Assembly: GCF_001571775.1 (NCBI RefSeq)
Contig: NZ_LRVM01000003.1
Location: forward strand, 186,001-250,000
Source: Anaerotignum neopropionicum
GTDB lineage: Bacteria > Bacillota > Clostridia > Lachnospirales > Anaerotignaceae
Direction of reading: 5' to 3'
Length of the DNA: 64,000 nucleotides
Part shown: positions 27,856-36,815 of the stretch, piece by piece
Position numbering within the stretch: position 1 is the first letter of the stretch
How the letters are laid out: every line of letters starts with the position of its first letter
Notes under the pieces: generated by a model
Seen by the model: only the letters and a program-made list of their open reading frames with translations
What the model was told of the DNA's origin: nothing
Database searches by the model: none
Translations under genes and position numbers: made by a program

Positions 27856-28884
27856 ATGGGAGCTTTTGAATTTGATAACAATGCCAATCTCAGTGCAAGT
27901 AGCTGTGGTTGTTGCTCCAATGCAGGAAGAGGCGAAGCTTGCATCATCGCGCAAAGAATCTTCGACCAGTGCCGCATTCAGAAGTGCTTATCTCCTGATA
28001 TTTTAGGGCCTGCACGAGTTGCAACAAATCCCGTTCCCTGCTGCAATGAAATGCTTTGTCCGGGCGACATCATCGTTCCCCCTTGCAACGCAACCGATGT
28101 TATCATGAAAAAACTAAAACTTAAGAAAATTGAAATTATCCGCAAGACCCCCAGCCCTTTGCAAAGCGGCTGCTGGGATATCGAACTAAAGTATATTTTT
28201 GAATACACCTTGGAATTCCGTCGTTCTGATGGCAGCTATATCGGATGTATTGACGCAACAAGCAGTTACACCTTAAAGTTAACACTTTTTGGTGGCAGCG
28301 AAACTGACGTTACAATTGTAGATGACATGTTTAACGGCAATGTGAATCCCGGCATAGAGCCATATTGTCTTGCTGAAGGCAAGGCTTTGGCCTTAGATGC
28401 AGAACTGAAATATCCTTGCTGCACCTATGTTTGCTGTGACTGCGGATGCGGCTGTGATTGCGGATGCAACAGCGGATGCAATTGTGGTTCCTGCGGTGAC
28501 ATGGCAATGGGCGCACCTGTGGCTGTTAGCGTTACAATTGGCCTTTTCACTATTGTACAGTTGTACCGCACAGTGAACATGTTAGTTGAATCCGCAGGCA
28601 GATGCTTACCTGAAGCTTGTGTAGCACCTCTTTCCCCTGGCGATCCTTGCGCAAACTTTGAAGCTCTGAGCTTCCCTTGGAATGTGTTCGCGCCCTGTGA
28701 TGAACCGAAGTCCTGTTGTGCGGTTGGACCAAATTACAGTTCTCCTAATTGTGAATTAGGCGATCACACCTGTAACAACATTGCCAGCAACAACATTGCC
28801 AACAACAACATTGCAAACAACAACAGATGTGGCAGCGGCCGCAACAGCGCAGCAAGCGGCAGCAACAAATGCGGCTGTCGATAA
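27856..28884 (+). CDS. Cysteine-rich, repeat-containing spore-coat/exosporium-type protein
   Basis: A 342-residue protein with no signal peptide and very many cysteines. Layout: a cysteine-rich start (ASSCGCCSNAGRG), a globular beta-rich region about residues 25-190 with CIIAQRIFDQCRIQKC and PGDIIVPPC that looks like the SPOCS/DUF3794-type domain of spore proteins, a dense Cys-Gly block near 192-216 (CDCGCGCDCGCNSGC), a second globular part, and an Asn-rich tail with repeats NNIAS/NNIAN. Such proteins cross-link by disulfides in spore coat or exosporium layers. AAGGAGG precedes the ATG. The sigma-K-like promoter agrees with late mother-cell expression. The exact homologue is not identified. 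Confidence 0.75.
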   Translation: MGAFEFDNNANLSASSCGCCSNAGRGEACIIAQRIFDQCRIQKCLSPDILGPARVATNPVPCCNEMLCPGDIIVPPCNATDVIMKKLKLKKIEIIRKTPSPLQSGCWDIELKYIFEYTLEFRRSDGSYIGCIDATSSYTLKLTLFGGSETDVTIVDDMFNGNVNPGIEPYCLAEGKALALDAELKYPCCTYVCCDCGCGCDCGCNSGCNCGSCGDMAMGAPVAVSVTIGLFTIVQLYRTVNMLVESAGRCLPEACVAPLSPGDPCANFEALSFPWNVFAPCDEPKSCCAVGPNYSSPNCELGDHTCNNIASNNIANNNIANNNRCGSGRNSAASGSNKCGCR

Positions 28885-28916
28885 CAAATTTTCTCATATC
28901 AAGTAACATATTTCTT

Positions 28917-28940
28917 CCCCGGCCATCGGTCGGGGCTTTT
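28917..28940 (+). terminator. Terminator of the cysteine-rich gene
   Basis: CCCCG (28917-28921) pairs with CGGGG (28931-28935), followed by CTTTTC. Confidence 0.7.
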
Positions 28941-28973
28941 CTATGGTTTTTTTGCGCTTATTGAGAAATTAAG

Positions 28974-29017
28974 CAAAAAAACGGACTGGGCTCTATTGAA
29001 TCATATAGAACCCAGTC
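28974..29017 (-). terminator. Terminator of valS
   Basis: On the minus strand GACTGGGTTCTAT pairs with ATAGAGCCCAGTC (29017 to 28984), followed by CG and a T-run. Confidence 0.8.
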
Positions 29018-29117
29018 TCTAAAAAATGCATAAAGAAAACCTTCAGCCTTCAAATCCCCGTCAGTACTTAAAGGATTTTCAATAGATTTTTGCAGTCCCT
29101 TCGTTCACAAAAACCGC

Positions 29118-31751
29118 TTATTTTTTCATCTGTGATAAATGTTCCTCCACTTGCGCCAAAACAGCTTTATACTTTTCCCCTTTCGCCTTTTCCTCATCAA
29201 TCAAAGACTGGGGTGCTTTTGCAACAAAGCCTTGGTTTGCCAGTTTCTTTTCCACGCGCTCAATTTCCTTGAGCATCTTTTCACGCTCTTTTTCCAAACG
29301 CTCTATTTCCTTGGAAATATCAACCAGCTCAGCCAAAGGCATATAGATGGTTGCCTCTGAAATTACAATAGAAACCGCATCCTCGCCAATGCCCTCACGG
29401 TTCCTTTGAACCATAACCTCGCTAGCATACGCCAAGGTTTTAAAGAATACTTTTGAATGCTCAAAAATTTTGCAAATATCTTCTTTTTCAGATACTACAT
29501 ACACTTGAACCTTCTTAGAAGGAGGAACATTCATTTCTGCGCGAATATTACGGATATTACGCACAGCTTCTTTGATTGTATCAATTTCAGTTTCATTCTC
29601 TTTGTAGTTCCATTCTTCCTTAAATACAGGCCACTGGGAAATCATAATGCTTTCCTCAGCATCCTGAATGTGCATAAACAACTCTTCTGTAATAAAAGGC
29701 ATGAATGGATGCAATAGCTTTAATGCATTGATTAATACGGTTTTCAGCGTCCAAAGAGCCACTTCTCTTGTTTTATCCTCTTTGTTATACAAACGAGGCT
29801 TCACCATTTCAATATACCAATCGCAGAATTCATCCCAAAGGAAATCATAAACCTTTTGTGCAGCCAAGGCCAATTCGTAATGCTCCATGTTGTCTGCCAC
29901 TTCTTTTGCCAAGGTGTTTACCTTTGATAGAATCCACTTATCTGCAGATGTGGGCATCAACAGCTTTGTTTCTTGCTTTTCGTCCATGTTCATCATCACG
30001 AAACGGGTAGCATTCCAAATTTTGTTACAGAAGTTTCTGCAATTATCCAATCTTTCCCAATAAAAACGCATGTCATTCCCGGGTGCATTGCCAGTAATCA
30101 GCATCAAACGTAGAGGATCTGAACCATAATTTGCAATAACCTCTAAAGGATCAATACCGTTGCCCAGGGATTTTGAGAACTTACGTCCCTGTTCGTCACG
30201 AATCAAGCCATGAATCAATACATCATGGAACGGAATTTCCCCAATCTGCTCTAAACCGCTGAATACCATTCTGATAACCCAGAAGAAAATAATATCATAG
30301 CCCGTTACCAATGTGCTTGTAGGATAAAAATGCTGCAATTCCTCCGTGTTTTCTGGCCAGCCCAAGGTAGAGAAAGGCCATAATGCAGAGCTGAACCATG
30401 TGTCCAATGTATCCTCATCCTGCCTGATGTTTGTTGAGCCACATTTTTCACACTTTTCAGGGGTGTGCTTGCTTACAGTAATATGACCGCAGTCTGCACA
30501 ATAATATGCAGGAATACGGTGTCCCCACCAAAGCTGACGGGAAATACACCAGTCACGGATATTTTCCAGCCAATGCATATAAACCTTGCCAAAGCGATCC
30601 GGCACAAAGCGTACCTTCTGGTTTTCATAAACCTCCATAGCAGGCTTTGCCATTTCGTCCATCTTAACAAACCACTGCATTTTAATCATAGGTTCTATGG
30701 CAACATTACAGCGCTCATGGCAGCCAACGGCATGGGTAATATCTTCTATTCGAATTAAATAGCCCTCTGCCTTCAATCTCTCTACGATTGCTTTTCTGCA
30801 TTCATAGCGATCCATACCGGCATATTCCCCTGCCAATTCGTTCATAGTGCCATCATCGTTCATAACGCCGATGCAAGGCAGATCATGGCGCAAGCCAACT
30901 TCAAAGTCGTTAGGGTCATGGGCAGGTGTAATTTTAACAACGCCTGTACCAAATTCACGGTCAACATATTCATCAGCAATAATAGGGATTTCTTTGTTTA
31001 GCAAAGGCAGAATACAATTCTTCCCGATTAAATGCTGATATCTTTCATCCTTAGGATGAACAGCAACCGCAGTATCCCCCAGCATGGTTTCTGGTCTTGT
31101 TGTTGCCAAACGCAGCTTTTCATCAGAGCCTACAATGGGGTAATCAATATGATAGAAATGTCCTGCCGTATCGATATGGTTTACCTCTGCATCGGAAATA
31201 GTCGTCTGACATTCAGGGCACCAGTTAATAATCTTTTCTCCGCGATAAATATAGCCTTTTTCGTATAAGCGGCAAAAAGTTTCCAAAACGGCGTCAGAAC
31301 AGCCCTCATCCATGGTAAAACGAACTCTATCCCAATCACAGGAACAGCCCAATTTACGCAGCTGATTCAAGATAATACCGCCGTATTCTTCTTTCCACGC
31401 CCAAGCACGATCCAAGAAACCCTCACGGCCAACATCGTCCTTTGTTAAGCCCTCGGAAGCCATTTTTTGAACTACCTTTAATTCTGTAGAGATGCTTGCA
31501 TGGTCAATACCTGGAACCCACAAAGCATTAAATCCCGCCATTCTTTTCCAACGAATAAGAATATCCTGCATGGTGTTATCCAAGGCGTGGCCCATATGCA
31601 GCTGGCCTGTAATATTCGGGGGGGGCATAACGATACAAAAAGGTTTTTTGCTTTTATCAACCTCTGTGTGAAAATATTTTTTTTCCATCCATTTTTCATA
31701 GAGTCTTTCCTCTACGATCGACGGATCATAATTCTTAGCCAATTCCTTCAT
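29118..31751 (-). CDS. valS: Valyl-tRNA synthetase
   Basis: An 877-residue class I synthetase that charges tRNA-Val. Motifs include PPPNITGQLHMGHALDNT (HIGH box), the editing domain (TTRPETMLGDTAVAVHP, ITPAHDPNDFEVGLRH), the KFSKSLGNG (KMSKS) loop and the C-terminal coiled-coil arm (EIERLEKEREKMLKEIERVE). GGGAGGAG supports the ATG at 31751; an extension of 36 codons upstream has none. Its expression is set by a T-box leader about 350 bases upstream. A terminator follows. Confidence 0.97.
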   Translation of the reverse strand: MKELAKNYDPSIVEERLYEKWMEKKYFHTEVDKSKKPFCIVMPPPNITGQLHMGHALDNTMQDILIRWKRMAGFNALWVPGIDHASISTELKVVQKMASEGLTKDDVGREGFLDRAWAWKEEYGGIILNQLRKLGCSCDWDRVRFTMDEGCSDAVLETFCRLYEKGYIYRGEKIINWCPECQTTISDAEVNHIDTAGHFYHIDYPIVGSDEKLRLATTRPETMLGDTAVAVHPKDERYQHLIGKNCILPLLNKEIPIIADEYVDREFGTGVVKITPAHDPNDFEVGLRHDLPCIGVMNDDGTMNELAGEYAGMDRYECRKAIVERLKAEGYLIRIEDITHAVGCHERCNVAIEPMIKMQWFVKMDEMAKPAMEVYENQKVRFVPDRFGKVYMHWLENIRDWCISRQLWWGHRIPAYYCADCGHITVSKHTPEKCEKCGSTNIRQDEDTLDTWFSSALWPFSTLGWPENTEELQHFYPTSTLVTGYDIIFFWVIRMVFSGLEQIGEIPFHDVLIHGLIRDEQGRKFSKSLGNGIDPLEVIANYGSDPLRLMLITGNAPGNDMRFYWERLDNCRNFCNKIWNATRFVMMNMDEKQETKLLMPTSADKWILSKVNTLAKEVADNMEHYELALAAQKVYDFLWDEFCDWYIEMVKPRLYNKEDKTREVALWTLKTVLINALKLLHPFMPFITEELFMHIQDAEESIMISQWPVFKEEWNYKENETEIDTIKEAVRNIRNIRAEMNVPPSKKVQVYVVSEKEDICKIFEHSKVFFKTLAYASEVMVQRNREGIGEDAVSIVISEATIYMPLAELVDISKEIERLEKEREKMLKEIERVEKKLANQGFVAKAPQSLIDEEKAKGEKYKAVLAQVEEHLSQMKK

Positions 31752-31874
31752 AAACTTTCTCCTCCCTAATTTTAAAAAATGTTTCAACTGTATCAATCTT
31801 TCATAACAGAAAATTTCAATTTTTTGTGAAGTACCAATCGGCCTAAATACAAATCTCAAATAAAAATCAAAGCC

Positions 31875-32015
31875 TTACGGCTTCTGACTTTGCAAAGACC
31901 TCATTTCCCGTCCGTTTAAAAACGTAAAATTTTCAAAAAATACTTCTTTGTCTTTTTTCCCAATGAACATTGGGCAGGCACTTCCACCCTTTATAAAGAT
32001 TGCCATTTGCTCCAT
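31875..32015 (-). CDS. Possible small ORF between the T-box and valS
   Basis: A 46-codon ORF starting MEQMAIFIKGGSACPMFIG and ending REMRSLQSQKP. It has protein-like composition but no clear ribosome binding site, and is too short to judge by coding statistics. It lies in the T-box-controlled transcript, before valS. It may be a small protein or chance. Low confidence. Confidence 0.25.
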   Translation of the reverse strand: MEQMAIFIKGGSACPMFIGKKDKEVFFENFTFLNGREMRSLQSQKP

Positions 32016-32101
32016 GTTAACGTCATAAATAATGTAGCATATTTATATCCACAATCCTGCCTTTTTATTTTTATGTCCGGCTTAAAAAGCATTTTGCGGA
32101 C

Positions 32102-32355
32102 AAAAAAAAGCTTTCATCCCAAAAAGGACGAAAACTCGCGGTACCACCTTTATTTCTGCCCAAAAAGGACAGACACTCAATAACCAATAACGGAGTCACC
32201 CGTTTTTACCTACGCAGGAAAACCCTTCGGCAAAACAACTCAAAAGCTACCTTCTGTATCCTATCTTGTAAAGGGCTTGCAGCCGATGACCCTTTCTCTC
32301 TGCCAATTATCCGATACATACTCCTCTTTTTCACGGTCTTTCGCAATCTCTATAT
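32102..32355 (-). ncRNA. T-box leader (valine type)
   Basis: On the minus strand the conserved T-box GGTGGTACCGCG lies at 32148-32137, preceded by stem I elements (AGAGAGAAAGGG, GGCTGCAAGCC). A plausible specifier triplet is GTA (Val) at 32250-32248 in GAAGGTAGC after the GTATC/GATAC stem. The terminator TTTCGTCC/GGATGAAA with loop TTTTTG (32133-32112) and a T-run (32109-32102) follows. Uncharged tRNA-Val is expected to stabilise the antiterminator. The specifier assignment is by position and by the valS gene downstream. Confidence 0.88.
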
Positions 32356-32361
32356 TTCAAG

Positions 32362-32390
32362 ATTTTAGTCAATTCAACTAAATTTGTCAA
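32362..32390 (-). promoter_or_regulatory. Promoter of the valS T-box transcript
   Basis: TTGACA (32390-32385), 17 bases, TAAAAT (32367-32362) on the minus strand. Confidence 0.8.
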
Positions 32391-32442
32391 GAGTCTTTTT
32401 AACAAATCACCCAAAAACCGAAAAAGAAAAATAAAAAATAGC

Positions 32443-32483
32443 ATAAAAAACAGCACAGGCCAATTTTGATGGCAAAGCTGTGC
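32443..32483 (-). terminator. Terminator of ftsW/spoVE
   Basis: On the minus strand GCACAG (32483-32478) pairs with CTGTGC (32458-32453), with an inner TGCC/GGCC match, followed by TG and TTTTTT. Confidence 0.75.
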
Positions 32484-32492
32484 CGTTTCATT

Positions 32493-33632
32493 TTATTCTT
32501 TTTGATACCTTGAAATATTCAAAAGCAAACCAATCATAATTGTTAAAAACAAAAGTGAAGTACCGCCATAGCTAACAAATGGCAGGGGCTGGCCTGTATT
32601 TGGAATGGTGTTTGTAACAACCCCAATATTAATGATTGCCTGAAATGCAATTACCGAAGTAATTCCCGTGGCCATCAGTGTACCATATGTATCCTTTGCA
32701 TTCATAGCAATTTTGATTCCGCGCCAAATTAAAACTGCAAACAGTATAATGATCAACGCTGCACCAATAATGCCAAGCTCCTCACAAATAATGGCGAAAA
32801 TAATATCGTTGTGAGATTCTGGGACAAAGGTTTTCTGTCGGCTTTGCCCAAGACCAAGGCCGAAAATGCCCCCGGAGGCAACAGCGTAAAGTCCCTGAAT
32901 GGTCTGAAAGCCTTTATCCGTCGGGTCAGACCAAGGGTCAAGCCAAATTCTAATTCGACTTAAGCGATACGGGAAGAAAATTACTGCAATCGCGCCCAAA
33001 GGAATGACACCCGCCGCTGCCACAACAAAATACCAAATTCTTGGGCTGCCAATGAACAGCATTGTTAGTCCCATCAGTAAAATCAAAAGTGCAGAAGAGA
33101 AGTTTGAAATGGAAATGAGGGCAACAGGTATTAATAAAACCACAAGAGCCCTTAAAAACCCTTTCAGCTTTGCCAACTCCATCCTATGGTTTACGATATA
33201 ATGGGATAAATAAAGAACCAAGGCGAGCTTTGTGAACTCCGAAGGCTGAAACTGCAGCATACCTACACCAATCCAGCGTTTCTGGCCACCGGCCTCAATG
33301 CCGATAAAGGGTAAAAGGATTAAGAAAAAATTCGAAAGCCAATATGCTACTAGAGATAGCCGCCGCCAAACAATATAAGGTACATTCATAGTGAAAATCA
33401 TAGCTACAGTGCCTAAGACCACCCAAGCACTCTGGCGTTTCAGAAAATAGAACATATCAAATTTATATTTTTCACTGGTCATGGTTGTATAATAGCTGGC
33501 GCTAAAAATCATTACAATGCCAAATAACATTAGCGTTAGTACCACAAACAAAACCGTAAAGTCAAAGGAATCGGGCTTAATTCGTTTCCTTTTTCCAGCG
33601 ATTGCCTTTGCTTGGCTTTTAACTCTGCCCAT
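32493..33632 (-). CDS. SEDS-family glycosyltransferase FtsW/SpoVE
   Basis: A 379-residue polytopic (about 10 helices) peptidoglycan polymerase of the SEDS family, partner of class B PBPs. Motifs include FSASYYTT near TM1, the extracellular loop (GLGLGQSRQKTFVPESHNDIIFAIICEELG) and GQPLPFVSYGGTSLLF near the C terminus. The ATG at 33632 follows GGAAGGAG. It is separated from murD by ~600 bases of hairpin repeats. In Bacillus the equivalent position in the cluster is spoVE; FtsW versus SpoVE cannot be decided here. Confidence 0.93.
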   Translation of the reverse strand: MGRVKSQAKAIAGKRKRIKPDSFDFTVLFVVLTLMLFGIVMIFSASYYTTMTSEKYKFDMFYFLKRQSAWVVLGTVAMIFTMNVPYIVWRRLSLVAYWLSNFFLILLPFIGIEAGGQKRWIGVGMLQFQPSEFTKLALVLYLSHYIVNHRMELAKLKGFLRALVVLLIPVALISISNFSSALLILLMGLTMLFIGSPRIWYFVVAAAGVIPLGAIAVIFFPYRLSRIRIWLDPWSDPTDKGFQTIQGLYAVASGGIFGLGLGQSRQKTFVPESHNDIIFAIICEELGIIGAALIIILFAVLIWRGIKIAMNAKDTYGTLMATGITSVIAFQAIINIGVVTNTIPNTGQPLPFVSYGGTSLLFLTIMIGLLLNISRYQKE

Positions 33633-33663
33633 TTCCTCACTCCTTCCCTTTCAATTTCAAGTT

Positions 33664-34240
33664 AAGGTCTTTAGACCTTGGGGCTTTGCCCCAATCCCCA
33701 CAAGGGATTTCATCCCTTGACCCTTTTTTCAAAAACTTTGTTTGTGAAGGGGATATAAATAATATTGCTTTTCACCCTTCCCGCTTAGGAAAACCCAGTT
33801 TTCCATATCGGGTCAAGGGCATCGCCCTTGCAAGGTGTTAGGGGCGGCGTCCCTTAGGTCTTTAGACCTTGAGACTCTGTCTCAAACTCTGCAAGGGATT
33901 TCATCCCTTGACTCTTTGTTTCAAAAACTTCGTTTTTGAAGGAGATATAAATAATATTAGTTTCTCCCTCTCCTTAGGAAAGCATAGCTTTCCATATCGG
34001 GTCAAGGGCACCGCCCTTGCAAGGTGTTAGGGACAGCGTCCCTAAGGTCTTAAGACCTTGAGACTCTGTCTCAAACTCTGCAAAGGATTTCATCCCTTGA
34101 CTCTTTTTCTCAAAAACTTTGTTTTTGAAGGGGATAAAAAAACACTATTTTCCCCCTTTCCTCTTAGGAAAACGCAGTTTTCCGTATCGGGTCAAGGGCA
34201 CCGCCCTTGCAAGGTGTTAGGGACAGCGTCCCTAAGGTCT
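33664..34240 (+). repeat. Tandem array of a ~190-bp hairpin-string unit (three copies plus a remnant)
   Basis: Units start at 33664, 33855 and 34044, with a remnant at 34224 (periods 191, 189, 180). Each unit is a series of short stems, in order: AGGTCT/AGACCT (loop TT or TA), GAGAC-TCT-GTCTC, AAGGGATTTCATCCCTT, TCAAAAAC-TTT-GTTTTTGA, GGAAAAC-GCA-GTTTTCC, CAAGGGC-ACC-GCCCTTG, GGGAC-AGC-GTCCC. Copies show paired changes: GGGGC-TTT-GCCCC in unit 1 against GAGAC-TCT-GTCTC in units 2-3, and GGAAAGC-ATA-GCTTTCC in unit 2. No open frame of note and no terminal inverted repeats. Function unknown. Confidence 0.85.
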
Positions 34241-34248
34241 TGTCTTTT

Positions 34249-35604
34249 TTATCTTTTAAACCCTCTTACCTGCTCTTTGAACATATCCCCGCGCTGTTCA
34301 TAATTGTCAAACATCCCCCAGCTAGCACAGGCAGGCGAAAGCAAAACGCAATCCCCCTCCGCAGCTTTTTCTTTGCAAAGATTCACAGCCTCCACAAAGG
34401 TATGGCAAATCGAAATATTCGTAAAACCAAATTTTTCAGCAGACTCCCTAATCTGCTGCGCTGTAACACCAATCAAAACAAGATGTTTTACTCTGCCTTG
34501 AAAAAGCTTCGTCCAATCGTCAAAGGATACCCCCTTGTCATAGCCCCCACCAATTAATACTATGGGCTTTTTCATGGCAAGCACTGCACGAATAGAAGCA
34601 TCCGTATTGGTACCTTTAGAGTCATTATAATAATCTACGCCATCAACCGTTGCTACATACTCAATTCTATGCTCAACTCCACTAAATTTTCTTAAAACCT
34701 CCCGTATGGTATCCAAGGGAACCTCTGCTGCAATTGCCATCGCCACCGCCGCCATGACATTTTCGTAATTATGCATACCCAAAACTTGCAGCTCATGTAC
34801 AGAAATCAAATCCTCATCGATTCCGTCCCAGCGCAAATGAATCATATCACCGTCTAAATAAATTCCTTGGGACAAGGCCTCCTTGCTGCAAAAAAAGAAT
34901 ACCCTCGCCTTTGTTTTGTCCGCCATTTTGTGGCAAACCTCATCGCTGTAATTTAGGATACAAAAATCTTTTTCGTCTTGATTTTTAAAAACACGTTCCT
35001 TCATGGCAATATAATTTCCCATGGTTTTATGTCGGTTTAAATGATCAGGGGAAATATTTAAAACCGCACTGATATGGGGACAAAAGCTTTTTGCCTTTTC
35101 CATCTGAAAGCTGCTGATCTCAGCCACAACCCAATCGTCCTTGGTCAGCCGAGTAACCTGGCCACTATAAGAAACACCAATATTGCCCACTACCGCTGTA
35201 TTCGGCTTCACCGCCTGCATAATCTGTCCCACAAGGGTAGTTGTGGTAGTTTTCCCATTTGTACCCGTAATTGCTGTAACAGGACACGGTGTTAGGGTGT
35301 ATGCCAATTCAACCTCGCTAATTACAGGGATACCCGCTGTCTCCGCCTTTAAAATAAAGGAAAGGTCACAGGGAATTCCAGGGCTTAGTACAATCAAATC
35401 CTGTGCCAAAACAATTTCATCGGGGTTTGCCCCTAAAAATAAAGAAATACCCTCATTCTCAAAAAACTGAGCTTCTTTTATCTCCTCACGTTTTTTCATA
35501 TCCTGCAGCGTAACCTTTGCCCCAATCGTATTTAAAAGCTTGGCAGCGGAAACGCCGCTTTTGGCCATACCGCAAACCAAAACCCTTTTATCCTTATATT
35601 CCAA
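34249..35604 (-). CDS. murD: UDP-N-acetylmuramoylalanine--D-glutamate ligase
   Basis: A 451-residue cytoplasmic Mur ligase that adds D-Glu to UDP-MurNAc-L-Ala. The N-terminal Rossmann-type motif VLVCGMAKSGVSAAKLL, P-loop ITGTNGKTTTT, NISPDHLNRHKTMGNY and DSKGTNTDA are visible. The start is probably TTG at 35604, with GAGGG eight bases upstream; the open frame goes 33 codons further into non-conserved sequence. It follows mraY in the cluster and precedes the hairpin array. Confidence 0.94.
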   Translation of the reverse strand: MEYKDKRVLVCGMAKSGVSAAKLLNTIGAKVTLQDMKKREEIKEAQFFENEGISLFLGANPDEIVLAQDLIVLSPGIPCDLSFILKAETAGIPVISEVELAYTLTPCPVTAITGTNGKTTTTTLVGQIMQAVKPNTAVVGNIGVSYSGQVTRLTKDDWVVAEISSFQMEKAKSFCPHISAVLNISPDHLNRHKTMGNYIAMKERVFKNQDEKDFCILNYSDEVCHKMADKTKARVFFFCSKEALSQGIYLDGDMIHLRWDGIDEDLISVHELQVLGMHNYENVMAAVAMAIAAEVPLDTIREVLRKFSGVEHRIEYVATVDGVDYYNDSKGTNTDASIRAVLAMKKPIVLIGGGYDKGVSFDDWTKLFQGRVKHLVLIGVTAQQIRESAEKFGFTNISICHTFVEAVNLCKEKAAEGDCVLLSPACASWGMFDNYEQRGDMFKEQVRGFKR

Positions 35605-35827
35605 CTTAGATTCCCTCTTTCCGGGCGTTTTAAAGCACAAAACATCAAAACCCCTAATAAAATAATAAAGAAAAATTATTGAAAGATTACTCTGAGCAAA
35701 CATTGCAATCCTTATTTTCTATGGGTTACCACAAGTCCTCGCCACTTTTAACGTTGAGTGCTTATGAGATTTATATAACCTACAAAGAATTATATTATAA
35801 GAAAACCCTTCCCTTTTCCTATCTCAC

Positions 35828-36814
35828 CTAAAAAATATTTTTGCAGGCCAAAAAACCAATCAAGCAAAGCATGGCCGTAGCCACATAAAACAGCGTAACA
35901 ACCTTCGTTTCTCTCCATCCGCTTTGCTCCAAATGATGGTGAAAAGGCGCCATCTTAAATAATCTCTTTCCGGCACCATATTTGCGCTTTGTCAGTTTAA
36001 AATAACCCACCTGAAGCATGGTGCTGACAGATTCCAAAAGATAAATGAAGCCCACAATTAGAATAAAAATCGGCATCTTTAAAATAAAAGCCGTAGATGC
36101 GATAAAACCTCCCAAAGCAAGGGAGCCGGTATCCCCCATAAAAACCCTAGCGGGATAGGAATTAAAAATCAAAAATGCTAATAAACCACCAACAATAGCG
36201 CCACACATAGGGGAAACAGTGCTGCCTGCCGCCCAAGCTACTACGGCAAAAAAGGCCGCCACAATCAGCGTCACGCCACCTGCCAAGCCATCCAATCCAT
36301 CGGTTAAATTTACCCCATTTACCGTACCCAAAACAGTAACAAATAAAAACGGTATAAAAAGAATTCCCAAATCTATCCTCGCCCCATTCCCAAAAGGGAT
36401 ATAAACCTGGGTTCCAATACCGCTTTTATAAATATACCAGCAAAAGATCCCGGTCACAATTAACTGAAGCAACAGCTTTTGCGCCGCCCGAAGACCAAGA
36501 GAGCGTTTTTTTACCACCTTAATATAATCATCTAAAAAACCAATAATACCGTAGCAAACTGTTACCAAAAGAATTACCGTACCATCAAGATTGTCTTTCA
36601 TAAAAAAAGATGCTGCAACGGCAAAAGCAATCAAAAACGCAATGCCACCCATCGTGGGCGTTCCTTGTTTTTGCAAATGGCTCTGGGGACCGTCATCTCT
36701 TACGTTTTGTCCAAATTTCAATCTATGCAGCATAGGAATCATAACGGGACAAAGGATAACCCCCACTACAAACGATATGATAATTGCGTATACTGCCTGT
36801 TCCAAAGACCCCAC
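35828..36814 (-). CDS. mraY: Phospho-N-acetylmuramoyl-pentapeptide transferase
   Basis: A 328-residue, 10-helix enzyme that makes lipid I. Motifs: QKQGTPTMGG, FLDDYIKV (DDxxK), NLTDGLDGLAGG (NXXN/D), FMGDTGSLALGG and the HHH motif MAPFHHHLE. The start is GTG at 36814, with GGGAG upstream, one base after the murF stop. Confidence 0.96.
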   Translation of the reverse strand: MGSLEQAVYAIIISFVVGVILCPVMIPMLHRLKFGQNVRDDGPQSHLQKQGTPTMGGIAFLIAFAVAASFFMKDNLDGTVILLVTVCYGIIGFLDDYIKVVKKRSLGLRAAQKLLLQLIVTGIFCWYIYKSGIGTQVYIPFGNGARIDLGILFIPFLFVTVLGTVNGVNLTDGLDGLAGGVTLIVAAFFAVVAWAAGSTVSPMCGAIVGGLLAFLIFNSYPARVFMGDTGSLALGGFIASTAFILKMPIFILIVGFIYLLESVSTMLQVGYFKLTKRKYGAGKRLFKMAPFHHHLEQSGWRETKVVTLFYVATAMLCLIGFLACKNIF

Positions 36815-36815
36815 T

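Noticed and set aside
33664-34240. Possible CRISPR array
   Set aside because: The units are near-identical over their full ~190 bases with no unique spacers, and no cas gene is nearby.
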